Shown: positions 41,085 through 50,886, counted from the first letter of the stretch. The stretch is DNA of 64,000 bases from Mesorhizobium sp. M4B.F.Ca.ET.058.02.1.1 (GCF_003952505.1 NZ_CP034450.1:1922001-1986000); one strand, 5' to 3'. The notes: a model not told the origin generated them from the sequence alone. Numbers and translations: made by a program.

Positions 41085-41348
41085 TCATTTCGGTTGGCGC
41101 TCCTTCACATTCGCATGCTCGTTCGCCGCTTCCGTGTCGGTTGCCGGCGTCTGGGTATCGGCGCCGACAAACGGACTGCCCTGCCCGGGCGCGAGGTCGC
41201 CGCTGTGACCGGCCTTGTTGGGCTGCAAGGCCTGGCTGTCGGGACTGAGGCCATGCTGGAGGGCCGTGACCAGATGGTCGTCCGCCCTGGCCATGCCAGC
41301 GAAGGCAATCAGCGATGTGGCTGCAAGGATAAGCGCGTGCTTTTTCAT
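41085..41348 (-). CDS. Small secreted hypothetical protein
   Basis: An 87-residue precursor with signal peptide MKKHALILAATSLIAFAGMARA. The mature part (DDHLVTALQHGLSPDSQALQ... TEAANEHANVKERQPK) is polar and low in complexity. AGGAG lies upstream of the ATG. No family recognised; it resembles in style the DUF680-like exported protein at 11.2 kb, without sequence identity. Confidence 0.65.
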   Translation of the reverse strand: MKKHALILAATSLIAFAGMARADDHLVTALQHGLSPDSQALQPNKAGHSGDLAPGQGSPFVGADTQTPATDTEAANEHANVKERQPK

Positions 41349-41585
41349 ATCTGGACTCCTTTGAGTGGCCAGATCGAGCCGCTTTCGATCCGGGCGACTT
41401 CAGTGAGGGACGTATCCCTTTTGCCTGCCCGCCATATGGAAGGAAACGCTCAGCGCGGTCGGATTATTCCGGCGATAGTCTCGCAGCCGCCCCCAGGAGG
41501 ACGATATGGCCAGCCATTCCGGCCTTCGCCGATCGGTGGTATCTTTGACGCGTGTGGTAGCCCATCCATCGTCAGGTAGACTCTT

Positions 41586-42716
41586 ATGGCTGCCGATCGG
41601 GGAATCGCGTCCGCGATCGAGAATTGCTACGACGCCGCGTTCGAATTCGGGCGGTGGCCGCAAGCGCTGCAAAACCTTGCCGATTCCCTGGGGACGACGA
41701 GTTGCGTCATCCGCGTCCGTGATGACACGCACCCTTTTCGGAGCGATCAGCGCAACCGGACCAGGCCGACCCCGGACTCGACAGAGCACGCTGAATTCGC
41801 GGCGCTCTGGCTCGAAAACATCGAAGGCGCTCCCGACCCACATCCGGAGAGGGCAGAGCGGCTTTCGAAGCCCGCAATTTGCTTCACAGTCGAGGACGAA
41901 ATCACCACGCCTGAGGAGCGGAGGTTTCTGCCCTACTATCAGGAAATAGCCGGTCCAGGACATCGTGAGTGGTGGGCGGCCGTTTGCTTCCCGGTGAAGA
42001 AGCGCAGATGGGTTCTGTCGATGTACCGCGACGCCCGCAGCGGGCCATTCGATCCGTCCGCGGCCGATCATTTCCTGCGCGCGGCGCCGGACCTCAGCCG
42101 GGTCATCAGCCTGGCCGAGAAGATCTGGGAGATTTCGCTCGACCCGACCCTGGCCGTCCTCGATCAGTTCAATTTTGGCGCGGCGCTGCTCGACTGCCAC
42201 GGGCGCCTGACGCGTTGCAACGAGCATGCGGATGCACTGCTCGGCTCGGGCCTCGTAGTTCGCCATGGCCACATCCACGCAGCCGACCGGGAGAGCGATT
42301 CCCGCCTGCAGCGGATGATCAGCGCCGCCGTCTCAAGCCCAGTGGACGGGTCGTTTTTGGCCAGCCCGGAAGTCATCACCCGCGACGCTTCGTTCTGGCT
42401 CCTTGCCGAGCTGGTGCCGATGACTGCATTCGTGCGCGACCTGTTCAACGGCGGTGACTTTCTGCTTTGCTTCACCGACCTTGTGAGGGAACATGCGCCA
42501 TCGGCACGCTTGCTCGGCCAGGCTTTCCAACTCACGGCAGCCGAAGCGCGGCTGGCTTGCAGCCTGACCGCCGGCGACGGGATCGACGCCGCGAGCGCCC
42601 GATTGGCGATTGGCCGTGAAACCGCGCGAACCCAACTCCGCGCGATCCTCGCCAAAACGGGAACGCATCGCCAGGCCGAACTCACGGCGCTGCTATCACG
42701 CTTGCGCGCCCCCTAA
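41586..42716 (+). CDS. LuxR-type helix-turn-helix regulator
   Basis: A 376-residue regulator. The C-terminal LTAAEARLACSLTAGDGIDA...RLAIGRETARTQLRAILAKT segment is a LuxR/NarL-like DNA-binding domain. The N-terminal ~300 residues resemble a PAS-like sensor region (FGAALLDCHGRLTRCNEHADALL) preceded by a DUF-like block. No transmembrane helix and no autoinducer-binding signature are visible. Target unknown. It may control the DUF1194 protein gene that follows. Confidence 0.8.
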   Translation: MAADRGIASAIENCYDAAFEFGRWPQALQNLADSLGTTSCVIRVRDDTHPFRSDQRNRTRPTPDSTEHAEFAALWLENIEGAPDPHPERAERLSKPAICFTVEDEITTPEERRFLPYYQEIAGPGHREWWAAVCFPVKKRRWVLSMYRDARSGPFDPSAADHFLRAAPDLSRVISLAEKIWEISLDPTLAVLDQFNFGAALLDCHGRLTRCNEHADALLGSGLVVRHGHIHAADRESDSRLQRMISAAVSSPVDGSFLASPEVITRDASFWLLAELVPMTAFVRDLFNGGDFLLCFTDLVREHAPSARLLGQAFQLTAAEARLACSLTAGDGIDAASARLAIGRETARTQLRAILAKTGTHRQAELTALLSRLRAP

Positions 42717-42827
42717 CACCACTGAACTGCGCGTCACCCATTCGGGTGAAGCGCGCATGCGCTTGCCACCGCATACTTCCCCAACAGATTGCCGAGATCG
42801 CGCCTATGGAACCCGGGGCAGTGCTGG

Positions 42828-43676
42828 ATGGCATTATCGTTGGGCAAAGATATTCATTCCAACTCGCGGGCGCGGCCGGCACGATCGCGCATCGCGGCAA
42901 TGGCGTTCCTCATCGGCGCATTTTGCTCGGTGTCGCTGGCGGCTGAACCAGCAAGGCCCCTCGTCGACCTCGAACTGGTCCTCGCGGTGGATGTCTCGTC
43001 CTCGATGAGCTTGTCCGAACAACGGGTCCAGCGTGACGGTTATGTCAGCGCATTCCGGCATCCGGACCTCGCTGGAGCCATAGGATCGGGCGCACGCGGC
43101 ATGATCGCTGTTTCATATCTCGAATGGGCCGGGCCGAACTATCAGCGCGTCGTTCTGCCCTGGACGATCGTCGGCAGCTACGACGACGCCAAGCGGTTCG
43201 CCGACGCCCTGGCGGTCGAGCCTGTCACAGCGCAGGCAGGCACTTCCATTTCGGGCGCCCTTCTGTCAGCGGGCGACCTGTTTGCAAAGAGCCGCACCGC
43301 AGCGGCGCGCCGGATTATCGATGTATCGGGAGACGGTCCCAACAATGCCGGCCTGCCCGTCGCGCCGATACGCGACAGGCTGACAGGCTCCGGCATCACC
43401 ATCAATGGACTGCCCGTCTCGCTGCCGCGCGGTGGTTCAAACGGCTTCCAATCCTTTGGCGAGCACTATCTCAATCTTTACTACGAGCGCTGTGTCATTG
43501 GCGGACCGGACTCATTCTTGATCGGAATCGACGATCTCGGGCAGTTCGAAGTCGCGATCCGCCGAAAGCTGCTCCTTGAGATCGCGGGCATGCCCGCGCG
43601 GCCCAGACTCGCGTCCTACAGCCCGGCAGGCGGCCGGATGTTCGACTGCTCTATGATCGGAACCACCGCGCGGTAA
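42828..43676 (+). CDS. DUF1194 / von Willebrand A-like secreted protein
   Basis: About 282 residues. The N-terminus contains an Arg-rich region and a hydrophobic segment ending FCSVSLAAEPA, a signal peptide, then a VWA-like fold with the MIDAS-type motif LAVDVSSSMSLSEQ and later RIIDVSGDGPNNAG. This matches DUF1194 proteins of rhizobia, which are periplasmic and of unknown function. The start is uncertain: ATGs at 42828 and 42900 (directly before the hydrophobic core) are both possible and neither has a good binding site. Confidence 0.75.
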   Translation: MALSLGKDIHSNSRARPARSRIAAMAFLIGAFCSVSLAAEPARPLVDLELVLAVDVSSSMSLSEQRVQRDGYVSAFRHPDLAGAIGSGARGMIAVSYLEWAGPNYQRVVLPWTIVGSYDDAKRFADALAVEPVTAQAGTSISGALLSAGDLFAKSRTAAARRIIDVSGDGPNNAGLPVAPIRDRLTGSGITINGLPVSLPRGGSNGFQSFGEHYLNLYYERCVIGGPDSFLIGIDDLGQFEVAIRRKLLLEIAGMPARPRLASYSPAGGRMFDCSMIGTTAR

Positions 43677-43728
43677 CGCGCTTGTGCTGGCCTAGGGACG
43701 GAAAGCCGCTCCCCAGCTTTCCAGAAAT

Positions 43729-44489
43729 CTAGCTCGCGGCATTGAAACGCAGGATGACGCGGTCGTCCTTGTCGGCGATGATGAGCTTGCCGGCGTCGAA
43801 TGGTAGGAGGCGGCCTTGGCCAGCGCCTCGAACAGCGCCTTCTCCTGAGCCATGACCTCAGGCGCGCAGGCCATGTAGGTCGAGCCGATGTCGCTGATGG
43901 CGATCTTTTCGCCGTCCACCTTGGCGGTGGCGAAATAGGCGTTGCAGGGGCCCTTGCCGCCGGCCTTGCCGCCCTCGTCCACCCGGAACGTCGCCTGCGG
44001 GTCGGTGATGACGCCGATGCCGTCGATATATTCGACCAGCCAACTCTGCCCGAGCAGCGTATCCGCCGTTGGGTCCTGCGCCACCATCTTCAGCACGATG
44101 GTCTCAGGCTTATCGCTCAGCGGGTCGACCTGATGGCGCGTATCGGTGATGAACAGCAGCTTGTCGTCGACGGTGATGCGCGCCTGCAGCGCGTAGGTCA
44201 TGTTCGGGCGGACGACCCGCGGGTCGAAGCTGATCTCGAACTTGATAGGCACCTGGCCCGCCGGCGCTACCTTGCGCTCGCCGATGATGGCGGCCGGCGC
44301 GTCGGCCAGCGACATGTCGGCAAGCTGCACCGAGAGCACGGCATTGGGCGGCAGCGCGATACGCTCGCGATACATCACCTCGCCCTTCAGCGTCGTCTCG
44401 GCGGCATCGGAGAATTCCGGCACCGCAAGTACGCCAACGACCAACGGCACCAGGCCGAAGATGAAGAATTCAGCGATCCTGTCCAGCAT
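43729..44489 (-). pseudogene. YbaY + META domain protein with a C-terminal frameshift
   Basis: The N-terminal hydrophobic segment (IFGLVPLVVGVLAV) is followed by a YbaY-type domain (GEVMYRERIALPPNAVLSV). A META/HslJ domain begins at SWLVEYIDGIGV. Near 43803 the frame loses sense: in the open frame the end is Ser/Thr-rich junk, whereas one base over it reads FDAGKLIIADKDDRVILRF and stops at a TAG. A one-base deletion (for example TACCAGTTC becoming TACCATTC) explains it. It is either a true mutation or a sequencing error. If read through, the gene would encode about 253 residues. Confidence 0.75.
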
Positions 44490-44567
44490 GACCCAGCTCC
44501 CCTAGGTTGCGCCAGCCAACGCAGGGTCCTGCAGGATTGCGGTCAATACATGGCCACGGGGTGGATT

Positions 44568-45050
44568 CTAATCGGTCGGCTTCGTCATCCAGCGCTCGGC
44601 TGCCTCGTCGTCGGCCTCCTTGGCCTCGACCCAGCCACCCTCGGAAGCATCGGCACGGTGCTCCTTCTTCCAGAAGGGCGCGCGCGACTTGAGGTAATCC
44701 ATGAGGAAATTCGCCGCCTCGAATGCCGCCTGCCGGTGCGCCGAAGCCGCCACCACCAGCACGATGTTCTCGCCGGGCCGGACCTTGCCGTGGCGGTGGA
44801 TGACGGTCAGCCCCTGCAACGGCCAGCGCTGGACCGCCTCGGTGGCGATGCGACCGATCTCGGCCTCGGCCATGCCCGGATAGTGTTCGAGCTCGAGGGC
44901 GGCGAGCCTGCCCTGCTCGTCGCGGCAAAGACCGGAGAAGGTCACCACGGCGCCGATATCGGCACGTCCCTTGGTCAGCCCGGCGATTTCGGCGGCGACG
45001 TCGAAATCCTCGCGCTGGATGCGTATTGCAGGCACCACAGCGTCCGCCAC
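44568..45050 (-). CDS. moaE: Molybdopterin synthase catalytic subunit
   Basis: A 160-residue subunit that, with thiocarboxylated MoaD, inserts two sulfurs into precursor Z to form molybdopterin. The conserved ALELEHYPGMAE, RHGKVRPGEN and PFWKKE segments, the last with catalytic Lys residues, are intact. The end of the gene upstream (moaD) is one base from the start here. Molybdenum enzymes are represented by the oxidoreductase at 18.9-21.0 kb. Confidence 0.95.
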   Translation of the reverse strand: MADAVVPAIRIQREDFDVAAEIAGLTKGRADIGAVVTFSGLCRDEQGRLAALELEHYPGMAEAEIGRIATEAVQRWPLQGLTVIHRHGKVRPGENIVLVVAASAHRQAAFEAANFLMDYLKSRAPFWKKEHRADASEGGWVEAKEADDEAAERWMTKPTD

Positions 45051-45051
45051 C

Positions 45052-45309
45052 TCAGCCCCCTGTCATCGGCGGGAACAGCGCGATCTCGCGCGCGCCCGCG
45101 ATCTTCTCGCGGTGGCCGACATGTTCCTGATTGATGGCGACGCGGATGACGTCAGGAAATTGCAGCGCGTTCTCGTATTCCTCGCCGCGCGACTTCAGCC
45201 AACGCAATAGGTCTGCCACCGTCTCGATGCCGGGTGGCAGGTCGACATCCTCTTCCGGCTTGCCGATCCGCTCGCGCACCCAGGCGAAATAGATGAGCCT
45301 GGTCGCCAT
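45052..45309 (-). CDS. moaD: Molybdopterin synthase sulfur carrier subunit
   Basis: An 85-residue ubiquitin-fold protein ending in the di-glycine PPMTGG that is adenylated and thiocarboxylated. YFAWVRERIGKPEEDVDLP and VADLLRWL are family-like. Two bases separate its start from pgsA and one base separates it from moaE, so the three genes form an operon on the minus strand. Confidence 0.94.
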   Translation of the reverse strand: MATRLIYFAWVRERIGKPEEDVDLPPGIETVADLLRWLKSRGEEYENALQFPDVIRVAINQEHVGHREKIAGAREIALFPPMTGG

Positions 45310-45310
45310 C

Positions 45311-45907
45311 TCACTCGTCCATGATGTGCTTGAGGCCGGCGCGGAAATAATCGTAGCCGGTGTAGAGCGTCACGAGAGCTGCGATCCACAGCAGCACCAG
45401 TCCGGTCTGCGTGGTCAGCGGGAAGATCTTGTCGCCGGCGGGGCCCGCCAGCAGGAAGGCGATGGCGACCATCTGGATGGTGGTCTTCCACTTGGCGAGC
45501 TGGGTGACGGGCACGGACACCTTAAGCGCCGCCAGATATTCGCGCAGGCCAGAGACCAGGATCTCGCGGCATAGGATGATGATCGCCGCCCACAGCGACC
45601 AGCCGGCGATGCCGGCATGGCGGTCGGTGTCGGCGGCAAGAAGCAGCAGGCAGGTGGCGACCAGCAATTTGTCGGCGATCGGATCAAGCATCTTGCCGAT
45701 GTTGGAGGTCTGCTGCCAGGCGCGCGCCAGATAGCCGTCGAAATAATCGGTGATGGAGGCGAGCAGGAAGATGACCAGCGCCGACCAGCGGGCGAAGTCG
45801 CTCGACTTCAGATGTCCCTCGAGAAAGAAGCACAGCACCACCAGCGGCACCGCGATGATACGGGCGTAGGTGAGGATGTTCGGCAGGTTAAACGCGCGCT
45901 GGGCCAT
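45311..45907 (-). CDS. pgsA: CDP-diacylglycerol-glycerol-3-phosphate 3-phosphatidyltransferase
   Basis: A 198-residue inner-membrane enzyme that commits CDP-diacylglycerol to phosphatidylglycerol. NLPNILTYARIIAVPL is the typical start, and the catalytic signature is DGYLARAWQQTSNIGKMLDP and IADK. The ILVSGLREYLAAL segment separates this from other CDP-alcohol transferases and supports PgsA. It follows uvrC by about 100 bases and precedes moaD and moaE, a conserved rhizobial order. Confidence 0.93.
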   Translation of the reverse strand: MAQRAFNLPNILTYARIIAVPLVVLCFFLEGHLKSSDFARWSALVIFLLASITDYFDGYLARAWQQTSNIGKMLDPIADKLLVATCLLLLAADTDRHAGIAGWSLWAAIIILCREILVSGLREYLAALKVSVPVTQLAKWKTTIQMVAIAFLLAGPAGDKIFPLTTQTGLVLLWIAALVTLYTGYDYFRAGLKHIMDE

Positions 45908-46010
45908 GTCGTTTTGGGTACTCTCTCCGCTGCGTACTCAAATCAGAAGGGAATGTGGGGGGTCAACTGGTCAGATTCGATTGGTCAGGCGAAAATAGGC
46001 GCAAGAATGG

Positions 46011-48086
46011 TCAGCTGTCATGAAAATGGTTGTAGACCAGCTTGGCCATCTGTTCCGAAATGCCGTCGACCTTGACCAGGTCCTCGACCGCGGCGCGGCT
46101 GACGGCCTTGGCGGTGCCGAAATGCAAAAGCAGCGCGCGTTTGCGGCCGGGGCCGATGCCGGCGATCTCGTCGAGCGGACTCTTGACCATCTCTTTCTTG
46201 CGGCGGGCGCGGTGCGAGCCGATGGCGAAGCGGTGAACCTCGTCGCGCAGTCGCTGGACGAAATAGAGCACGGGGTCGCGCACCGGCAGCGAGAAAGAGT
46301 CCCTGCCCCTGACGAAGAAGCGCTCGCGGCCGGCGTCGCGGTCCTGGCCCTTGGCGATGCCGATCGCGGCGACGCGGTCCTCGATGCCGAGATCGGCGAG
46401 GATCTTGCGCACCGCCGTCATCTGGCCCTGGCCGCCGTCGATGAGGATGACGTCCGGCCAGGCCGGAAAGCCGCCATTGGCCTCGATGCCGTCCTCGCCG
46501 TCATCCTCGGCCGGTGCGCCTTCCGCCTCCTGCCGCGTGTCGCCATGCTCCTTGAGCAGGCGCGAGAACCGCCGCTCCATGACTTCGCGCATCATGCCGA
46601 AATCGTCGCCGGGCGTGATCTCAGTCGAGCGGATGTTGAACTTTCGGTACTGGTTCTTCACGAAGCCTTCCGCCCCGGCGACGACCATGGCGCCGACGGC
46701 ATTGGTGCCCATGATGTGCGAGTTGTCGTAGACCTCGATGCGCACCGGTGGCTTGGCCAGGCCGAAGGTTTGCGCAAAGCCCGACAGCAGGCGCGCCTGC
46801 GTCGATGTCTCGGCCAGCCTGCGGCCGAGCGCCTCGCGCGCGTTCTGCAGCGCGTTGTCGGTCAGGTCCTTCTTCTCGCCGCGCTGTGGCACGGAGATCG
46901 ACACCTTGCGGCCGGCGCGGGTCGACAGCGCCTCGGCCAGAAGTTCCTGCTCCACGACGGCGTGCGACAGCAAGATGGCGCGCGGCGTCGGCTTGTCGTC
47001 ATAGAACTGCGCCAGGAACGAGCCCAGCACCTCCGCCGCCTCCAGCGCCGGGTCGGCCTTGGGGAAATAGGCGCGGTTGCCCCAGTTCTGGCCGGTGCGG
47101 AAGAAGAAGACCTGGATGCAGGTCTGGCCGCCCTCCTGGTGGACGGCGAAGACGTCGGCTTCCTCCACCGTCTGCGGGTTGATGCCCTGGTGCGCCTGCA
47201 CATGCGAGAGCGCGGCCAACCGGTCGCGGTAGATGGCGGCGCGCTCGAAATCGAGCTCCTCCGAGGCCTGCTGCATGGCGGCGGAGATTTCCGTCTTCAC
47301 CTTCAGACTGCGGCCCGAGAGAAAGTCCTTCGCCTCGGCGACCAGCCCGGCATAGTCCTGGTGCGAGATCTCGCCGGTGCAAGGACCGGCGCAGCGCTTG
47401 ATCTGGTAGAGCAGGCAGGGCCGGGTACGGTTCTCGTAAAAGGAATTGGTGCAGCTCCTCAAAAGGAAGGCACGCTGCAGCGAATTGATGGTGCGGCCGA
47501 CCGCGCCGGCGGAAGCGAAGGGGCCGAAATAGTCCCCTTTTCGTGAACGCGCGCCGCGATGCTTGTAGATGCCGGGCGAGACATGGTCGCCGGTCAGGAG
47601 GATATAGGGAAACGATTTGTCGTCCCGCATCAGCACGTTGAAGCGGGGCCTGAGCCGCTTGATGAGGTTCGCCTCGAGCAGCAGCGCCTCGATCTCGGTC
47701 CGGGTGACGACAAATTCCATCGTCGCCGTCTCGCGCACCATGCGGCCGATGCGGGCGGTGTGAAAGCGCCCCTGCGCGTAGTTGGTGACGCGCTTCTTCA
47801 GGCTGCGCGCCTTGCCGACATAGAGCACGTCGCCGGCGGCGTTCATCATGCGATAGACGCCGGGCGCGTTGGGCAGCCGCTTGACGAGCGTCTGGATCAC
47901 CTCGGCGCCGACCATGCCATCGGCGTCGCCGGCATGCGGCGTCCAGTCGATCGTGGTGAAGGCAACATCCGGTCCGGCTGTCTCCGGCTCGACAATCTCC
48001 TCGACCGACTCGTCCTCGAGGTCGAGGTCGGGCGGCAGGTCGTCGGCGTCGCCGTTTCGTTTGTGCTTCTGATCTGTGGGACTCAT
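46011..48086 (-). CDS. uvrC: UvrABC system protein C
   Basis: A 691-residue excinuclease subunit making the 3' and 5' incisions in nucleotide excision repair. The GIY-YIG domain begins at [21 protein letters not shown], the UVR helix pair is in [20 protein letters not shown], the RNase H-like domain has [20 protein letters not shown] and [10 protein letters not shown], and the tandem helix-hairpin-helix ends the protein ([16 protein letters not shown]). An acidic N-terminal extension of ~70 residues is unlike E. coli but seen in rhizobia. Its ATG overlaps the upstream SDR stop in an ATGA. Confidence 0.95.
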   Translation of the reverse strand: MSPTDQKHKRNGDADDLPPDLDLEDESVEEIVEPETAGPDVAFTTIDWTPHAGDADGMVGAEVIQTLVKRLPNAPGVYRMMNAAGDVLYVGKARSLKKRVTNYAQGRFHTARIGRMVRETATMEFVVTRTEIEALLLEANLIKRLRPRFNVLMRDDKSFPYILLTGDHVSPGIYKHRGARSRKGDYFGPFASAGAVGRTINSLQRAFLLRSCTNSFYENRTRPCLLYQIKRCAGPCTGEISHQDYAGLVAEAKDFLSGRSLKVKTEISAAMQQASEELDFERAAIYRDRLAALSHVQAHQGINPQTVEEADVFAVHQEGGQTCIQVFFFRTGQNWGNRAYFPKADPALEAAEVLGSFLAQFYDDKPTPRAILLSHAVVEQELLAEALSTRAGRKVSISVPQRGEKKDLTDNALQNAREALGRRLAETSTQARLLSGFAQTFGLAKPPVRIEVYDNSHIMGTNAVGAMVVAGAEGFVKNQYRKFNIRSTEITPGDDFGMMREVMERRFSRLLKEHGDTRQEAEGAPAEDDGEDGIEANGGFPAWPDVILIDGGQGQMTAVRKILADLGIEDRVAAIGIAKGQDRDAGRERFFVRGRDSFSLPVRDPVLYFVQRLRDEVHRFAIGSHRARRKKEMVKSPLDEIAGIGPGRKRALLLHFGTAKAVSRAAVEDLVKVDGISEQMAKLVYNHFHDS

Positions 48087-48846
48087 TCCACCATGCCTGT
48101 CACATCGGGCGTCTGCCATGCAAGGTGCTGGCCGCCGTCCAGCGCGATCATCTGGCCGGTGACCGAGCGCGCGTCCCAGAGATAGCGGATGGTAGCGCCG
48201 AATTCGGACAAATCCGGGCCGCGCTTAAGGATCAGCCCGTCGAGCTGCGCGGCGAAATCATCATCGTCCTGGCGCGCGCTCTTGAGCGTCGGGCCCGGGC
48301 CGATAGCATTGACGCGGATGCGCGGGCCGAGCGCCTGCGCCAGCATCTGGGTTTGTGTCCACAGCGTCGACTTAGACAGCGCATAGGAAAAATAGCGCGG
48401 TGTCGGCCGCCACACGCGCTGGTCGATTATGTTGACGATCAGCCCTCCTCGCCTCGCGGCAGGGCGCGGGCGAAATTCTGCGCCAGAAGCGCCGGCGTCT
48501 TCACATGGATGGCGAAGTGGCGGTCCCAGGCCTGCCAGTCGAAATCCTCGACACGATCGTCGACGAAAAGCGAGGCATTGTTGACGAGCAACCTGACCGG
48601 CCCAAGCGCCGCCTCCGAGCGGCCGACGAGATCGCCGACGGCGTCCATGTCGGTGAGGTCGCCCGCGATCACGGCGGCGCGGCCGCCCTCGCCCCTTATG
48701 CGTTCAGCCAGCGCCTCTGCCTCGGCACCCGAGCGGTTGGCGTGGATGGCGACGGCAAAGCCATGCGCGGCCAAATCCTCGACGATCGCTTTACCGATCC
48801 GTTTTGCCCCACCCGTCACCAGCGCTGTCCCGGCGGCTTTGCTCAT
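48083..48846 (-). pseudogene. Short-chain dehydrogenase/reductase split by a one-base deletion
   Basis: The first half (TALVTGGAKRIGKAIVEDLA, RLLVNNASLF) stops after ALPRGEEG. The second half (GGLIVNIIDQRV, then YFSYALSKSTLWTQTQ with Tyr-x-x-x-Lys) continues one frame over to the end at GMVE. Joined with one added base the length is 254 residues, normal for an SDR related to FolM-like pteridine reductases. The indel lies near 48443, within GAGGAGGGCTGA. The stop still overlaps uvrC, so the operon layout is intact. Confidence 0.85.
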
Positions 48847-49261
48847 CTGTCAATCCTCAAATCGCCGCCTCGATTCCGGAAGCCGGCACATTATGACGGG
48901 GCAAGGGGTTAAACGCCATTTCCACCTGGGGCGGGAATGTGGCGGAACGGCCTCGTCGCAACCTTTGCGTGATCCGGATTCGCGCCGGCTGGATCGCAAT
49001 ATAGGACGCTGGACTCCTTGCACCAAGCCGCGTGCAGCGCAGCATGGAAGCCCTGCTGACATTTCGCTGTTGCGAAGATGCAACGTCACGGTTCAGCCTC
49101 ATTCGCGCCGGGGAATGACCCAAGTTCAGGTTCGCTTCAGCCGCATTTCGACACGACATTTGGAACCGTTGAGCGCCGGGTCCGTTTATCCCCCCGGACG
49201 GGTCTTGGGGCGCTCATGAACAACAAGCCTATGTGTCCTGTGGCTTAAGGAGTAAAGAACA
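48847..49261. other. Upstream region of the outer membrane protein gene
   Basis: About 415 bases between divergent genes. No coding frame is credible. AAGGAG at 49248 is the ribosome binding site of the downstream gene. The long spacer suggests an extended 5' leader, common for abundant outer membrane proteins, which are frequent small RNA targets. Confidence 0.5.
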
Positions 49262-49906
49262 ATGCAAGCCAATCTCAAATTCGCGCCGCTCGCGGTCGCG
49301 CTCGGGCTCTTCGCCCTTAGCGGTACTGCCTTCGCGGCCGACGTCATCTCGGAAGAGCCGCCGGCCCCCGCTCCGGTTGCCGAGCTTCCCGTCGCTTCCT
49401 GGGCCGGCCCGTATCTCGGCCTGAGCGCCGGCTATGGCTTCAGCGGTCATGCCGACGTTTCCGGCGGTCCCGACATCAAGACCAAGGGCTTTGTCGGCGG
49501 CGTCTTCGGCGGCTACCAGTGGCAGCAGGAGAACTTCGTGTACGGTGCTGAAGCCGATCTCGGCTACAATGGCGTCAAGGGTTCCAGCGCCGGCGTCGAA
49601 GCCAAGGGCGGCCTGGATGGCTCGCTGCGCGCTCGCCTCGGTTATTCCGTGACGCCGGAAATCCTGCTCTACGGCACCGGCGGTCTTGCGGCCAAGAACC
49701 AGAAGATCGACGACGGCGTCTCCAGCGACAGCAAGGCGATGCTCGGCTGGACGGCCGGTGTCGGCACCGACATCAAGATCACCGATAACGTGTTTGGCCG
49801 TGTCGAGTACCGCTACACCGACTACGGCGACAAGGACTTCGACAATGTCGGCAACGTCGAGTCGAAGGACAACCGCGTCACCTTCGGCGTCGGTATGAAG
49901 TTCTAA
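49262..49906 (+). CDS. Omp25/RopB-like outer membrane beta-barrel protein
   Basis: A 214-residue protein with signal peptide ending FALSGTAFA, a short Pro/Ala-rich linker (EEPPAPAPVAELPVAS), and an eight-stranded barrel beginning WAGPYLGLSAGYGF. Alternating strands (GVFGGYQWQQENFVYGAEADL, EYRYTDYGDKDF) end in NRVTFGVGMKF with the C-terminal Phe that targets barrels to the assembly machinery. These are major surface proteins in rhizobia and Brucella. A strong terminator follows. Confidence 0.92.
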   Translation: MQANLKFAPLAVALGLFALSGTAFAADVISEEPPAPAPVAELPVASWAGPYLGLSAGYGFSGHADVSGGPDIKTKGFVGGVFGGYQWQQENFVYGAEADLGYNGVKGSSAGVEAKGGLDGSLRARLGYSVTPEILLYGTGGLAAKNQKIDDGVSSDSKAMLGWTAGVGTDIKITDNVFGRVEYRYTDYGDKDFDNVGNVESKDNRVTFGVGMKF

Positions 49907-49926
49907 GTCGTCCAAGCCACGACACG

Positions 49927-49957
49927 AAAAAGCCGGGCCTCGCGCCCGGCTTTTTTT
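49927..49957 (+). terminator. Rho-independent terminator of the omp gene
   Basis: AAAAAGCCGGGC-CTCGC-GCCCGGCTTTTTTT: a perfect GC-rich stem with a seven-base T-run and mirrored A-run, so it can work from both sides. About 20 bases past the stop codon. Confidence 0.95.
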
Positions 49958-50001
49958 GTGCCTGCACTGGAACGGATGCGGCCCCCTCACCTATCAGCTT
50001 G

Positions 50002-50422
50002 TCAGGTGCTTGGTCGATCGGCTGGCTTTTCCTGGAAGCCGTCATGGGCGGGTATCGACGGCAGCCGCTCGAGCCATGTCATCCGCGAGCGCATCAAGAC
50101 CTGCGCATCGGGCTGGTAGTCGTCCGGATTGGTCATGGTGGCGGCGTGCACATGGATCTCATGAGGCCATCTGTCCGAGCGGAAATAGAGTCTCGTGCCG
50201 CAGGACGGGCAGAAGCCGCGAAAGGTGTTCGGGCTGCTTTCATAGTGGCTGATCTCGCCGATCCAGGCTCATCTGCTCCGGCCGCATGCCCAGGAAGGCC
50301 GTCAACGGGGCGGACGTGGCGCGCCGGCAATCGGCGCAGTGGCAGACCAGATTGCGTGTGATGTCCCCGGAATAGGTCCAGGTGACCGCCTCGCACATAC
50401 AACGTCCCGTCAGAAACGCCAT
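50002..50422 (-). pseudogene. GFA/CENP-V family protein with a frameshift
   Basis: The first part (AFLTGRCMCEAVTWTYSG, then CHCADCRRATSAPLTAFLG) supplies the zinc-binding cysteines of the glutathione-dependent formaldehyde-activating fold. After PEQMS the frame fails, but one frame over it reads WIGEISHYESSPNTFRGFC, then PSCGTRLYFRSDRWPHE, and continues to a TGA at 50004. The expected protein is about 139 residues. The shift, near 50280, fits one inserted C or two lost bases. It may be genuine decay or a sequencing error. Confidence 0.8.
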
Positions 50423-50502
50423 CGCAATCCTCCCGCCGGCCGCGTTGCCGAGCCGGTTCACGACACCAGTCGATGCAGTGCAAGATAGGCTGCTCCATCA
50501 GC

Positions 50503-50886
50503 TCACATGCGCTTCTTTGCGACCTTGGCTGGCTTCGATTTCGGCGGCAGCGTCTCGACGAAGGCCAGCGCGAGATCGAGCCAGCTGTCGAGATCGGCCT
50601 CCGTCGCCGTGCCCTCAGGCGCGACGTGGACGTAGCCCTCCATCGCCCGGCCGCCCATTTCCATTGGGCGGGCATGCGGACGCGCGGCGGCGGTCTCATG
50701 CGCCGCTTTGCCGACACGCACCAGCAGTCCTCGCTTCGAGGTACCGATCAGCATGTTGCCGTTGAGCATGAAGCAGGTGCCGCCGAACATCTTCTGTTCA
50801 GTGAAGGCGCGCTGGCCGAGAGCCGCGCGCAGGCGCTCGACCATGGGGTCTGGCGCGACGCTGGTTTTGGTGACTGACTTCGCCAT
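50503..50886 (-). CDS. TfoX N-terminal domain protein
   Basis: A 127-residue protein matching only the N-terminal TfoX/Sxy domain: ALGQRAFTEQKMFGGTCFML, GKRGLLVRVG-like TSKRGLLVRVGKAA and GYVHVAPEGTATEADLDSWLDL. Full TfoX activates competence genes in gammaproteobacteria, but single-domain forms are widespread and of unknown function. The C-terminus is a Lys-rich tail (KSKPAKVAKKRM). Confidence 0.85.
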   Translation of the reverse strand: MAKSVTKTSVAPDPMVERLRAALGQRAFTEQKMFGGTCFMLNGNMLIGTSKRGLLVRVGKAAHETAAARPHARPMEMGGRAMEGYVHVAPEGTATEADLDSWLDLALAFVETLPPKSKPAKVAKKRM

